From Betaproteobacteria bacterium (GTDB lineage Bacteria > Pseudomonadota > Gammaproteobacteria > Burkholderiales > Burkholderiaceae_C), in contig JADJWD010000007.1 in the NCBI GenBank assembly GCA_016716535.1, forward strand, positions 868,001 through 932,000: a DNA stretch of 64,000 nucleotides, written 5' to 3'. Positions 8,024 to 17,874 of the stretch are shown here, in pieces (within the stretch, counting starts at the first letter, position 1; every line of letters begins with the position of its first letter). The notes beneath the pieces are model-generated. The model had not been told where the DNA came from. It did no database searches and saw nothing but the letters and a program-made list of their open reading frames with translations. Made by a program: the position numbers and the translations under genes.

Positions 8024-10811
8024 CGTTGACCCCCCCTTGCGTCACCGTTCGCGCCGGCCGCGCCGCCGGCAGCGGCGCGACATAACCGATCACCAGCATC
8101 AGCACGCCCACGCCGATGAACGAGACGATGCGCGTGACGGTGCCGCTGCCCGACAGGTCCACCCACACCAGCTTGCCGACGACGGCCGCCAGCAGCACCG
8201 CGCCGACGATCCACGGCGCGCGCTGCGCGCGGCGCGCCGCCAGCCACATCAGCGCCAGCGCCGTCGCCGTCCACAGCAGCGTGAGGCCCGTGTGCACCGG
8301 CAGCGACGCGAGCCACGCGCGCGGCCGGTACGGCACGCCGCCCCAGTGATGGAAGGCGCGGATCAGGATCGCGTTCAGCCAGACGAAGCCCGCGCCGCCG
8401 AGCGCCGCCGGCGCGAGCCAGCGTTGCATGTCGCGGCCGGCCAGCGCCTCGCGCACCGGCGCCGAACGCAACCAGGCCCACACTCCCGCCAGCGCGATGC
8501 CGACGCCGACGTCGAGCGGATTGACCAGCGGGACGTGCGGCAGCGGCCGCGCCGCGCCGTTGCTGGCGAGGTTCGCCAGCAGCGTCCACGCCCACAGCCC
8601 CAACGCGAGCACGCCACCTGCCCAAAGCGCATGCGCGCGCGGCGCCGCGGCCAGCGGCCAGCGCTGCATCAGCGCCGGTCGCAGCAACGCCATCAGCACC
8701 AGCGCCGGCGCGACGAGCCAGCCGAGCCAGGCCCAGGCACTGGCCGCGTCGCCGAGCCGCGCGGTGAAGTCGCGCCCGGCCAGCGCCCCGAGCGCCGCGA
8801 GTACGAGCACGCCAAGCACATGCGTCGCCGAGCGCAAGAACGCAGGCCAGTGCGGCGCCGCCCAGCGCAGCACGGCGAGGTGCGTGGCCAGCGCCAAGGG
8901 CCAGGCCCACACGCCGCCGCGCGCCAGCGGCTGGCGCAGGTCGACGAACGTGCCCCACGTCACTCCCATCAGCAGCAGCACGTGCAGCGCCGCCGCCCAG
9001 GCCGGCGCCGGCCAGCGCCAGCGCACGGCCAGCGCCGTGGCGAGGAGCGCCATGCCGCTGGCGGTGGCCAGCCACGCGGCCGCTTCGTACGGGCGGCGCA
9101 CGAACTCGTCGATCTGCATTGCGGCGGTGCCCAGCGCCAGCAGCGTCGCCCAGGCGACGAGCGCCACCTCCGCCGCCGCCTCGCCGGGCATCGCACCGCC
9201 CGCGGCGGCGCCGCGCCGCACGAAGAACGCGGCCAGAAGCGCGCCGGCCACCGCGAGCACGCCGTTGAAGAGCAGGCCGTTGAACACCACCCGCGGCGGC
9301 CCGTGCTGGATCAGCGCCCACAGGAGCGTCGGCCCGGCCAGCAGCAGCAGCACGTAGCCGAAGGCGCGTGCCAGCCGCCGCTGCTGCCGAAAGCCGAGCC
9401 AGACGAGCCCCGCGCCTTCGAGCGCCCAGGCGCCGGCGGTGCTGCGCGCATCGAGCCCGAACGGGATGACGAGCGTGAGGAAGACGACCGCAATCGCCAG
9501 GCTCGCCTCGTGCACGAGCGTCAGCGCCGGATGTCTTCGCAGCCAGGCGGCGAGCCCGACGTAGAACGCCGCCAGCGCCAGCGCCGACAGCGCGCTGCCG
9601 TAGGGCCAATGACGCACGAGGCCGAGCTGCAGCGCGAAGGCCACCGTGGGCAGGCCGAAGAGCAGGCTGCCGTTGATCCAGGCGGCGCCGCGCGCGGGTG
9701 CTTGTGTTGCTGCATCGGCGTCGTCACCCGCGGCCTCGCTCGCGCCAGCCCGCGCCGCGCGACGCGCCGGCAGCAGCATCACGGCAACGAAGAGCAGGAA
9801 GAACGCGACGAGGAACGCCTGGCTCGTCGCGTAGTGCGCCGGCCGGTACTGGAGCACGCCCCAGAGCGTCGCGACGCCGAAGGTCGCGAAGAAGCCGATG
9901 AGGTTCAGCACGCGCCAGTGCCTGAACCACGCCACCGCGGCGATGCCCAGGTCGAGCGCGAGGTAGTACGCGAACAGCGCCACGTGGTTGCCGCTGCCGG
10001 TGGAGACGATGAGCGGCGTCGCGAAGCCGCCCGCGGCGCCGATGACGGCGAGCGAGCGCGCGTTCTGCAGCACGGCCAGCGCCGCTGCCAGCGCCGCGAC
10101 GCCGACCATCAGCGCGAACGCAAGAGAGCCCGGGATGACGTGATAGGTGCGGAACGCGACGAAGAGCGTCAGGTACAGCGCCGCGACCGCGGCGCCTTGC
10201 AGCACCTGCGCGTAGCCCGCGCGCGTGCCGCGCAGCCGCCAGCCGAAGGCGAGCAACCCGAGCGCCGCGGCGCCGATGGCCATGAGCCGCAACTCGATCG
10301 GCAACTGCACGTGTTCGCTCGCGAACTTGGCGAGGAACGCGAGGCCGACGAAGAGGATCGCGACGCCGAGCTTGGCGATCGTGTTGCCGCCGAAGAGCCA
10401 CGCCTTGATCGGCGCGAGGCGGTCGACGGCGGGGGCTCGGGGTTTGGGGGCGGGCGGAGGCGCCGCAACCGGCTTGGGCTGAGCAGACTCCCGATCGGGC
10501 TGAGCCTCCGATTGGCCTGAGCTTGTCGAAGGAAGCCCCGTCGCCGCGCTCGTCACATCCGGTTCCGGCTGAGGCGCCGTCGGCGCACTCGTCGATTCCC
10601 GTTCGGGCTGAGCCTTGTATTCCGATCGTCCTGAGCTTGTCGAAGGAAGCCCTCCCGCCTCGATCGCCCGCTTCAATTCCGCAATCGCCGCCGCCTGCCG
10701 CACCGAGCGCACCAGCAGCCAGGCGAGCAGCGCGCCGACCGCGGCGCCGAAGACGTCGTCACCCCAGGCGCCGCCCAGCAGCGCGCCGGCGACGATGGCA
10801 AGGATCAGCAT
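8010..10811 (-). CDS. DUF2339 polytopic membrane protein
   Basis: A 933-residue protein with one N-terminal helix, a charged and proline-rich linker (about residues 45-130), and then more than twenty predicted membrane helices with the Trp- and Ala-rich pattern of DUF2339. The family is widespread in proteobacteria and uncharacterised. The linker is unusual: two copies of a dispersed DNA repeat lie inside it and encode two LPSTSSG motifs (10,486-10,651). The ATG at 10811 has a GGGGGGAGC ribosome-binding site. The gene is followed with overlap by the DUF3999 gene, forming an operon. The 153 bases upstream, before the end of ruvB, show no gene. Confidence 0.8.
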   Translation of the reverse strand: MLILAIVAGALLGGAWGDDVFGAAVGALLAWLLVRSVRQAAAIAELKRAIEAGGLPSTSSGRSEYKAQPERESTSAPTAPQPEPDVTSAATGLPSTSSGQSEAQPDRESAQPKPVAAPPPAPKPRAPAVDRLAPIKAWLFGGNTIAKLGVAILFVGLAFLAKFASEHVQLPIELRLMAIGAAALGLLAFGWRLRGTRAGYAQVLQGAAVAALYLTLFVAFRTYHVIPGSLAFALMVGVAALAAALAVLQNARSLAVIGAAGGFATPLIVSTGSGNHVALFAYYLALDLGIAAVAWFRHWRVLNLIGFFATFGVATLWGVLQYRPAHYATSQAFLVAFFLLFVAVMLLPARRAARAGASEAAGDDADAATQAPARGAAWINGSLLFGLPTVAFALQLGLVRHWPYGSALSALALAAFYVGLAAWLRRHPALTLVHEASLAIAVVFLTLVIPFGLDARSTAGAWALEGAGLVWLGFRQQRRLARAFGYVLLLLAGPTLLWALIQHGPPRVVFNGLLFNGVLAVAGALLAAFFVRRGAAAGGAMPGEAAAEVALVAWATLLALGTAAMQIDEFVRRPYEAAAWLATASGMALLATALAVRWRWPAPAWAAALHVLLLMGVTWGTFVDLRQPLARGGVWAWPLALATHLAVLRWAAPHWPAFLRSATHVLGVLVLAALGALAGRDFTARLGDAASAWAWLGWLVAPALVLMALLRPALMQRWPLAAAPRAHALWAGGVLALGLWAWTLLANLASNGAARPLPHVPLVNPLDVGVGIALAGVWAWLRSAPVREALAGRDMQRWLAPAALGGAGFVWLNAILIRAFHHWGGVPYRPRAWLASLPVHTGLTLLWTATALALMWLAARRAQRAPWIVGAVLLAAVVGKLVWVDLSGSGTVTRIVSFIGVGVLMLVIGYVAPLPAARPARTVTQGGVNDAQA
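10486..10651. repeat. Two dispersed-repeat units inside the DUF2339 coding region
   Basis: Two related units of about 55 bases begin GACTCCCGATCGGGCTGAGC (10,486) and GATTCCCGTTCGGGCTGAGC (10,594). Each ends in the core CCTGAGCTTGTCGAAGGAAG (10,516 and 10,630). The core matches the Burkholderiales intergenic repeat seen at 3119-3149. Both units are in frame and add the peptide LPSTSSG to the linker. Confidence 0.7.
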
Positions 10812-10964
10812 GCTCCCCCCGGAGCCGGAGTCGTTCCGGCGCGGCACTCTAGCGCCGGCGCCTCGGGCGCGCGCCCGCCGCATGTCGTGAAGTCCGGGGT
10901 ATCGCGGCATGCGCCGCGCGGTATCGGTCGGCGGTCCGCGCCGAGCGCGATCCGCTGTGGCGGT

Positions 10965-12095
10965 TCAAGCCCCGAACAGGTCGTCCGCGGCGTCAGGCCG
11001 CCCGGGCGGCACCAGCCCGAGGTGGCGCCAGGCGGCCACCGTCGCCACGCGCCCACGCGGCGTGCGCTGCACGAAGCCCTGCTGGATGAGGTACGGCTCG
11101 ATCACGTCCTCGATCGTGCCGGCCTCTTCGCCGATCGCCGCGGCCAGGTTGTCCAGGCCGACCGGGCCGCCGTCGAAGCGGCGGATCACCGCGTCGAGCA
11201 GCTTGCGGTCCATGACGTCGAAGCCGAGCGGATCGACATCGAGCATCACGAGCGCGCGGTCGGCGGTGGCCGCGTCGATGCGGCCGCTGGCGCGCACCTC
11301 GGCGTAGTCGCGCACGCGACGCAGCAGCCGGTTGGCGATGCGCGGCGTGCCGCGGCTGCGCCGCGCGATCTCCAGCGCCCCGGCGTCGTCCACCGGCACC
11401 TGCAGGAGCCTGGCCGAACGGCGCACGATGCGCGCCAGTTCCTCGGCCGTATAGAACTCGAGCCGCGCGACGATGCCGAAGCGGTCGCGCAGCGGGTTGG
11501 TCAGCATGCCGGCGCGTGTCGTCGCGCCGACCAGCGTGAACGGCTGCAGATCGAGCTTGATCGAGCGCGCGGCCGGGCCGTCGCCGATCATGATGTCGAT
11601 CTGGTAGTCCTCGAGCGCCGGGTAGAGGATCTCCTCGACGACCGGCGACAGGCGGTGGATCTCGTCGATGAAGAGCACGTCGTGCTTTTCGAGGCCGGTG
11701 AGGATGGCGGCGAGGTCCTTCGGCTTCTCGAGCACCGGGCCCGAGGTCTGGCGCAGGTTGACGCCGAGCTCGGCCGCAATGATGTGCGCGAGCGTCGTCT
11801 TGCCCAGGCCCGGCGGGCCGAACAGCAGCACGTGGTCCAGCGCCTCCGCGCGCTTCTTCGCCGCGCCGACGAAGATTTCGAGCTGCTCGCGCGCCTTCGC
11901 CTGGCCGACGTACTCGGCCAGGCCCTTGGGGCGCAACGCGCGCTCGATCGCCTCTTCGTTGGGCGAGGCGGCATCGGCGGCGAGCACGCGCGCGCGGCCG
12001 GTGACCGCGGCCTCCGTGGCCCGAGCAACCCCTGCGGCCCCGGCGGCCGGTCTCGCATCGCGCGCGGCGCCGAAGTCGTCGGTCTGGATGGCCAT
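10965..12095 (-). CDS. ruvB: Holliday junction branch migration ATPase RuvB
   Basis: A 376-residue AAA+ hexameric motor that works with RuvA and RuvC to migrate and resolve Holliday junctions during recombinational repair. Visible are Walker A GPPGLGKTT, Walker B FIDEIHRL, sensor 1 GATTRAGML, the arginine-finger region NPLRDRFG and a C-terminal winged helix ending in FVQRTPRGR. It is about 25 residues longer than E. coli RuvB because of an Ala-rich N-terminal extension. The ATG at 12095 (MAIQTDDF) is the usual start; the frame is open upstream without homology. ruvA and ruvC are not adjacent, and the gene appears monocistronic and divergent from the glutathione transferase. Confidence 0.97.
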   Translation of the reverse strand: MAIQTDDFGAARDARPAAGAAGVARATEAAVTGRARVLAADAASPNEEAIERALRPKGLAEYVGQAKAREQLEIFVGAAKKRAEALDHVLLFGPPGLGKTTLAHIIAAELGVNLRQTSGPVLEKPKDLAAILTGLEKHDVLFIDEIHRLSPVVEEILYPALEDYQIDIMIGDGPAARSIKLDLQPFTLVGATTRAGMLTNPLRDRFGIVARLEFYTAEELARIVRRSARLLQVPVDDAGALEIARRSRGTPRIANRLLRRVRDYAEVRASGRIDAATADRALVMLDVDPLGFDVMDRKLLDAVIRRFDGGPVGLDNLAAAIGEEAGTIEDVIEPYLIQQGFVQRTPRGRVATVAAWRHLGLVPPGRPDAADDLFGA

Positions 12096-12178
12096 GTCTC
12101 GATTATCCGTGCCGGCACAATGCGCCGAACGTGAGCGGCGTGTTGCCGCCTGACGTGCCAACCGAGGAGACGACGACG

Positions 12179-12847
12179 ATGATCACGCTGTACGGGGCGA
12201 CGCTCTCGAACTACTACAACAAGGTCAAGCTGGTGCTGCTCGAAAAGGGCGTGCCGTTCACCGAGCAGATGCAAGGCACGCGCTCGCGCGACGAGGCGGT
12301 GCTGGCGGCGACGCCTCTGGGCAAGATTCCGTTCGTGCGCATCGGCGACCAGACGCTGTGCGAGAGCCAGGTCATCGTCGACTGCATCGAGGCGCTGCAC
12401 CCGAACCCGCCGCTCGTGCCGGCCGACCCGATGGCCGCGGCGAAGGTGCGCGAGCTGTGCGCGTTCATGGAGCTGTACGTCGAGCTGATCGGCCGCGAGC
12501 TCTATGGCGAGGCCTACTTCGGCGGCAAGACGAGCGACGAGGTCAAGGCGCGCGTGCGCGAGCAGCTCACCCGCAACCTCGCGGCGCTGAAGCGGCTCGT
12601 GAAGTTCTCGCCCTACATCGCCGGCAGCGAATTCACGCTCGCCGACGCCAGCGCCTTTGCGACGCTGCCGACCGTGGCGGGTGCAACGAAGCTCGCGCTC
12701 GGCGAGGATCTCGTCGCCGCCGCCGGCATCGACTGGAAGCCGTACCTGAAGCTGCTCGGCGAGCGGCCGTCGGTGCAGCGCGTCAACGCCGACCGCAAGC
12801 GCGACGCCGAGACGGCTGCCGCCGCGGCAGCGGCGAAAAAGGGCTGA
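12179..12847 (+). CDS. Glutathione S-transferase family protein
   Basis: A 222-residue cytosolic protein with the two GST domains. The N-terminal thioredoxin-like fold (residues 1-80) has MITLYGATLSNYYNKVK, the cis-proline strand GKIPFVRI and the ESQVIVDCIE motif that binds the gamma-glutamyl part of glutathione. An all-helical C-terminal domain with FTLADASAF (the N-capping box) follows. The C terminus ends in an Ala/Lys-rich tail. The ATG at 12179 follows a GAGGAG ribosome-binding site by about nine bases. The substrate is not predictable. A small hairpin lies just downstream. Confidence 0.88.
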   Translation: MITLYGATLSNYYNKVKLVLLEKGVPFTEQMQGTRSRDEAVLAATPLGKIPFVRIGDQTLCESQVIVDCIEALHPNPPLVPADPMAAAKVRELCAFMELYVELIGRELYGEAYFGGKTSDEVKARVREQLTRNLAALKRLVKFSPYIAGSEFTLADASAFATLPTVAGATKLALGEDLVAAAGIDWKPYLKLLGERPSVQRVNADRKRDAETAAAAAAAKKG

Positions 12848-12864
12848 AGCGGGGCCCCAGAAGC

Positions 12865-12888
12865 CTTGATCGCGGTGGGGCGATCAAG
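12865..12888. terminator. Possible terminator hairpin after the glutathione transferase gene
   Basis: CTTGATCG at 12865-12872 pairs with CGATCAAG at 12881-12888 over an eight-base loop, 18 bases after the stop codon. There is no T run, so it would be an imperfect intrinsic terminator or only an RNA-stabilising hairpin. Around it GGGGCC and GGCCCC could extend the structure. Confidence 0.4.
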
Positions 12889-13050
12889 TCTGGGCGATCT
12901 TCGGCCCCGGCAAGGGCCAAGCAAGGCGCGCGCGGCGGGGAACTTCGGCGGAGGCAGGCGGTCAGACCGGCAGAACACGCGGGTAGGCGCCGGGATTGAC
13001 CGGGGCTGACCGGGCACGCTGATTGCCCTGCATGTGTTTCTAGGTTTTCC

Positions 13051-13141
13051 TGTTGTGCAGCCGGCCAGCGGCTGAAAACCCTTCGGGCGGTTCTCCTCCT
13101 CCTCCCTCCCTCCCTCGTTCGCCCGGGGGCGCTGCACAACA
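13051..13141. repeat. 11-bp perfect inverted repeat in the 12.85-13.2 kb gap
   Basis: TGTTGTGCAGC at 13051-13061 recurs as its exact complement at 13131-13141. The 69-base spacer holds GAAAACCCTTCGGGCGGTTC and a pyrimidine tract of CTCC repeats. The gap (12848-13195, 348 bp) otherwise has no convincing gene. The layout fits a small non-autonomous element or a structured RNA, but no target duplication is evident. Confidence 0.4.
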
Positions 13142-13195
13142 GCATTTATTCCCCGCTGTGAGCGGGAAACTGCCTCCACCGAAGCCAAGCCGAGG

Positions 13196-13732
13196 TCAGG
13201 GCGCGCGCAAAAGCGGCGTCGCCGCCTCGGCCGGTGGCACCCCCTGCTGGCCTTCGGTCAGCGAGTGCACCTGGAACAGGCCCGAGCGGTCGACGAAGAA
13301 AGTTTCGACGAACCGGGCCACGCCACCGGGCAGATTTACCGGTGCCGGAAAAGGCATCGCCCGCCGCAGCACCGCCACAACCCACGGTTCCACCTCCTCG
13401 GCGGCCGGTTTGCGCACGACGTTCAGCGCCGCGATGCGGCCGGCGGCATCGATCTCGGCCTCGACGGTGACGACGCCGTAGACCAGCGGCGGCAGCGCGC
13501 CGAGGTAGACGCGGCCCGGAAAGCACTCGTAGAGATGGCGCGAGGCCTCCACGCGGTAGTCGGCCTCGGTCGTGCTGGCGGCCGGCGCCGCCGGCGGGCA
13601 TTGCGGCGGCGGCACCATGTTGAACTGCGCCGCCGCGGGCAGCGGCGCCGCCGCCAGCAGCACCAGCAGCGCCGGCCACAGCGCGCGCAACGCGGCGGTC
13701 GAAGTTCGGTGGCGGCGCCGGGCGCGCTTCAC
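13196..13732 (-). CDS. Small secreted protein with a TonB C-terminal-like domain
   Basis: A 178-residue protein with an Arg-rich N terminus, a signal peptide (about residues 14-37, ending AAA) and a domain with the strand pattern VYGVVTVEAEIDAAGRI and EPWVVAVLRRAMPFPAP, resembling the C-terminal domain of TonB family proteins. There is no membrane anchor after the signal, so it is probably free in the periplasm and not a true energy transducer. The GTG at 13732 overlaps the corA stop codon by four bases (GTGA), so translation is probably coupled to corA. Function is unknown. Confidence 0.7.
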   Translation of the reverse strand: MKRARRRHRTSTAALRALWPALLVLLAAAPLPAAAQFNMVPPPQCPPAAPAASTTEADYRVEASRHLYECFPGRVYLGALPPLVYGVVTVEAEIDAAGRIAALNVVRKPAAEEVEPWVVAVLRRAMPFPAPVNLPGGVARFVETFFVDRSGLFQVHSLTEGQQGVPPAEAATPLLRAP

Positions 13733-14703
13733 CTGAGCCACCCCTTGCGCCGGAAGAAAATGAACGGCGCCGCGACGCTGAGCAGCATCAGCCCGATCGC
13801 GAACGGGTAACCCCACGGCTGCTCGAGCTCGGGCATGTGGCGGAAGTTCATGCCGTAGATGCTGGCGATCAGCGTCGGCGGCAGCAGCGCGACGCTGGCC
13901 ACCGAGAAGATCTTGATGATCTTGTTCTGGTTGATGTTGATGAAGCCGACCACCGCGTCCATCAGGAAGTTGATCTTCTCGAACAGGAACGCGGTGTGCG
14001 AATCGAGCGAGTCGATGTCGCGCAGGATCTGCCGCGCCTGCTCGAACTGCTCGGCGTTGAGCATGCGGCTGCGCATCATGAAGCTCAACGCGCGCCGCGT
14101 ATCCATCACGTTGCGGCGGATGCGGCCGTTGACGTCCTCCTCGCGCGCGATCGCCGCCAGCACCTCGGCGGCCGTGCGGTCGTTCACGTCCTCCTTCAGC
14201 ACCCGCGCGCTGACGCGCTCGAGCTGGTCGTAGATGGCCTCCAGCGCGTCGGCGCTGTACTCGGCGTCGGCGTCGAAGAGCTTGAGCAGCACGTCCTTGG
14301 CGTCCTCGATCAGCGCCGGGATGCGCCGCGCACGCAGGCGCAGCAGCCTGAACACCGGCAGGTCCTCGGCGTGGATCGAGAACAGCACCTGGCGGTGCAG
14401 GATGAAGGCGACGCGCACGTTGCGCGGCGCCAGGTCGTCGTCGATCAGGAAGTCCGAGCGGATGTGCAGCTGCCCGTCGTCCTCTTCGTAGAAGCGGGCC
14501 GACTCCTCGATGTCGGTCTCGACGATGTCCTCGGGGATGACGAGGTCGAAGCGGCTCTTGATCCAGCCTTTCTCCTCGGCGCTGGGCGCTTCGAGGTCGA
14601 CCCACACCGGCTGCACGTGCGCCAGCGACTGCGCCAGCTCTTCGGCGCTGGCGATCTCTTCCTGGAACAGGCGGCCGTTGGCCAGCGAGAAGACGTTGAG
14701 CAT
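13729..14703 (-). CDS. corA: CorA family magnesium/cobalt transporter
   Basis: A 324-residue inner-membrane channel. A long cytoplasmic domain of acidic and coiled-coil helices (residues 1-260) is followed by two C-terminal membrane helices. The diagnostic YGMNF signature lies at the end of the first helix and forms the ion-selective pore loop. CorA carries Mg2+ and can carry Co2+ or Ni2+ into the cell as a pentamer. The ATG at 14703 opens MLNVFSLANG, typical of the betaproteobacterial branch. The gene is followed with GTGA overlap by the TonB-C-like protein and lies 58 bases after the end of the rRNA methyltransferase gene. Confidence 0.95.
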   Translation of the reverse strand: MLNVFSLANGRLFQEEIASAEELAQSLAHVQPVWVDLEAPSAEEKGWIKSRFDLVIPEDIVETDIEESARFYEEDDGQLHIRSDFLIDDDLAPRNVRVAFILHRQVLFSIHAEDLPVFRLLRLRARRIPALIEDAKDVLLKLFDADAEYSADALEAIYDQLERVSARVLKEDVNDRTAAEVLAAIAREEDVNGRIRRNVMDTRRALSFMMRSRMLNAEQFEQARQILRDIDSLDSHTAFLFEKINFLMDAVVGFININQNKIIKIFSVASVALLPPTLIASIYGMNFRHMPELEQPWGYPFAIGLMLLSVAAPFIFFRRKGWLR

Positions 14704-14761
14704 GGACGGGGCCCGCAGCAGCGGCGGCGATTGTGGCACCCGGCCAGAAGCCGCAAGCGAA

Positions 14762-16011
<1,250 letters not shown>

Positions 16012-16015
<4 letters not shown>

Positions 16016-17859
16016 AGCGCGCGGCGCTGCGCCGCCGGCGCGATCTTCAGCGCCTCGCGGTACTTGGCCACCGTGCGCCGCGCCACCTGGATGCCCTGCT
16101 CCTCGAGCATCTGGCTGATCTGGCTGTCCGACAGCGGCTTGGCGGCATCCTCGGCGGCAACGAAGCGCTGGATGAGCGCCCGCACCGCGGTCGAGCTGGC
16201 GTTGCCGCCGGCCTCGGTGGCGAGCGAACTGCCGAAGAAGTACTTCAGCTCGAACGTCCCCTGCGGCGTCGCCATGTACTTGGCCGTCGTGACGCGCGAG
16301 ATCGTGCTCTCGTGCAGGCCGAGCTCGTCGGCGATCTCGCGCAGCACGAGCGGCTTCATCGCGATCGCGCCGTGCGTGAAGAAGGCGCGCTGGCGTTCGA
16401 CGATCGCGCGGCTGACGCGCAGGATGGTGTCGAAGCGCTGCTGCACGTTCTTGACGAACCAGCGCGCCTCTTGCAGCCGCGCCGCGAGGCCCGGGTTGCC
16501 GCTGGCGCCGCGCTGCGCCCGCGCCGCCTGGGCATAGAGGTCGTTGATGCGCAGCTTGGGCATCACGTCCGGGTTCAACGTCACCGCCAGGCCGCGGCCG
16601 GCCTTGCGCACGATGACGTCGGGCACGACGATGTGCGACTCGGCGTCGGCGAACGGCCGGCCGGGCTTGGGCTCGCAGGCGACGATCAACGCCTGCGCCT
16701 CGCGCACGAGGTCTTCGCCGGCGCCGGTCAGCGCCATCAGGCGGCGGAAGTCGCGCTTGGCGAGCAGCTCGAGGTAGTTCTGCGCGATGCGCAGCGCCAG
16801 CGAGCGCGCCGGGCCGCGCGGCCGGTGGCGGATCTGCAGCGCCAGGCACTCGCCGAGGTCGCGCGCGCCGACGCCCGGCGGATCGAAGCTTTGCAGCCAG
16901 CGCAGCGCGCAACGCAGGCGGGCCTGCATCGCCTCGGCGGGGGTGGGTTCACGGTCGTCGTCGTCGGGGCGCGCGGCAGCGGCAGCAGCGGTGGCCGGAT
17001 GCAGCCGCTGCGCGGCGGGGGAGGGCATGGACACGCGGGTGCGCGCGGTGGCGGTGGCGGTGGCGGTGGCGGTGGCGGCGGCGGAGGCGGGGGCGGTCGC
17101 CGCGGCGCCCTCGGTGGCGAGTTCGGCCAGCTCGGCGTCTTCGTCGTCGCCATCGACGGCAGGCGTGCCGTTCGTCGGCGGCGCGCGCTGTCGGTCCGGC
17201 GCACCGTGCCCGCCGTGGCCGTTCTGACCGTTGCGGTCGGCCACCGCCGGCTCGCCGCCCATCTCGTCGTCCAACTCGAGCAGCCGCGCGCCGATCTCCT
17301 CCAGCGGGTCGGCGAGGTAGCCGTCGGCATCTAGCGAGTCGATCAACGCCAGCAGCGCCACGCGGTCCTCGGGCGACAAGCGCATCGCGGCGGCCTGCCG
17401 GCGCAGGTGCTCGGCGAGCGACAGGTCGGCGCCGCGCCGCTCGGGCATCTCGCCGTCGTCGTCGCCGCCTTCGCGCGAGACGCGGCCGGGGGTTTCGCGG
17501 ATGCCGTCGAAGTCGTCGCCCTCGGTGCCGTTCTCCCAATCGTCGCGGCCGGGGGTGCCGAACTCGTCGGCGCGCATTTCACCGAGCGCCTCGCTGGCCT
17601 CACCCCCGCTTTCTCCGCCGTCGCCGCCGGCCTCGTCGATGCGATCAGCGGGCGCGGCATCGGCCGGCGGGCGATCCAGCGGCGTCTCGAACGGGCTCGG
17701 GCTGTCCTCCTCGACATCGAGGAACGGGTTCTGCTCGAGCATCTGCCCCACTTCCTGGTGCAGCTCGAGCGTCGAGAGCTGCAACAGGCGGATCGACTGC
17801 TGCAGCTGCGGCGTCAGCGCCAGGTGCTGCGACAGGCGGACCTGCAGGGTGGGTTTCAT
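16012..17859 (-). CDS. rpoN: RNA polymerase sigma-54 factor
   Basis: Directs RNA polymerase to -24/-12 promoters that need an AAA+ activator. Region I (residues 1-50) has the Gln/Leu-rich activator-contact sequence starting MKPTLQVRLSQHLAL; an acidic region II follows; the core-binding and DNA-binding regions end with the RpoN box ARRTVAKYREALKI. At 615 residues it is over 100 longer than usual. The excess is a low-complexity Asp/Ala/Thr/Pro-rich insertion inside the core-binding domain (about bases 16,920-17,280), including a (GCCACC)5 microsatellite. It lies 15 bases after lptB and overlaps the RlmL-like gene. The catalytic and DNA-binding parts look intact. Confidence 0.96.
17047..17076. 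repeat. (GGTGGC)5 microsatellite within rpoN
   Basis: Five exact tandem GGTGGC units; on the coding strand they read GCCACC and encode five Ala-Thr pairs. The unit length is a multiple of three, so copy-number change would alter linker length without shifting the frame. Confidence 0.85.
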
Positions 17860-17874
17860 CGCCGGCGCCCCGCC

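Noticed and set aside
10887..12134. Plus-strand open frame opposite ruvB
   Set aside because: No motif, shadow composition; ruvB on the other strand is unambiguous.
12848..13195. Small coding gene in the gap after the glutathione transferase
   Set aside because: Frames on both strands are short, Arg/Pro/Ser-rich and cross the inverted repeat; nothing resembles a known family.
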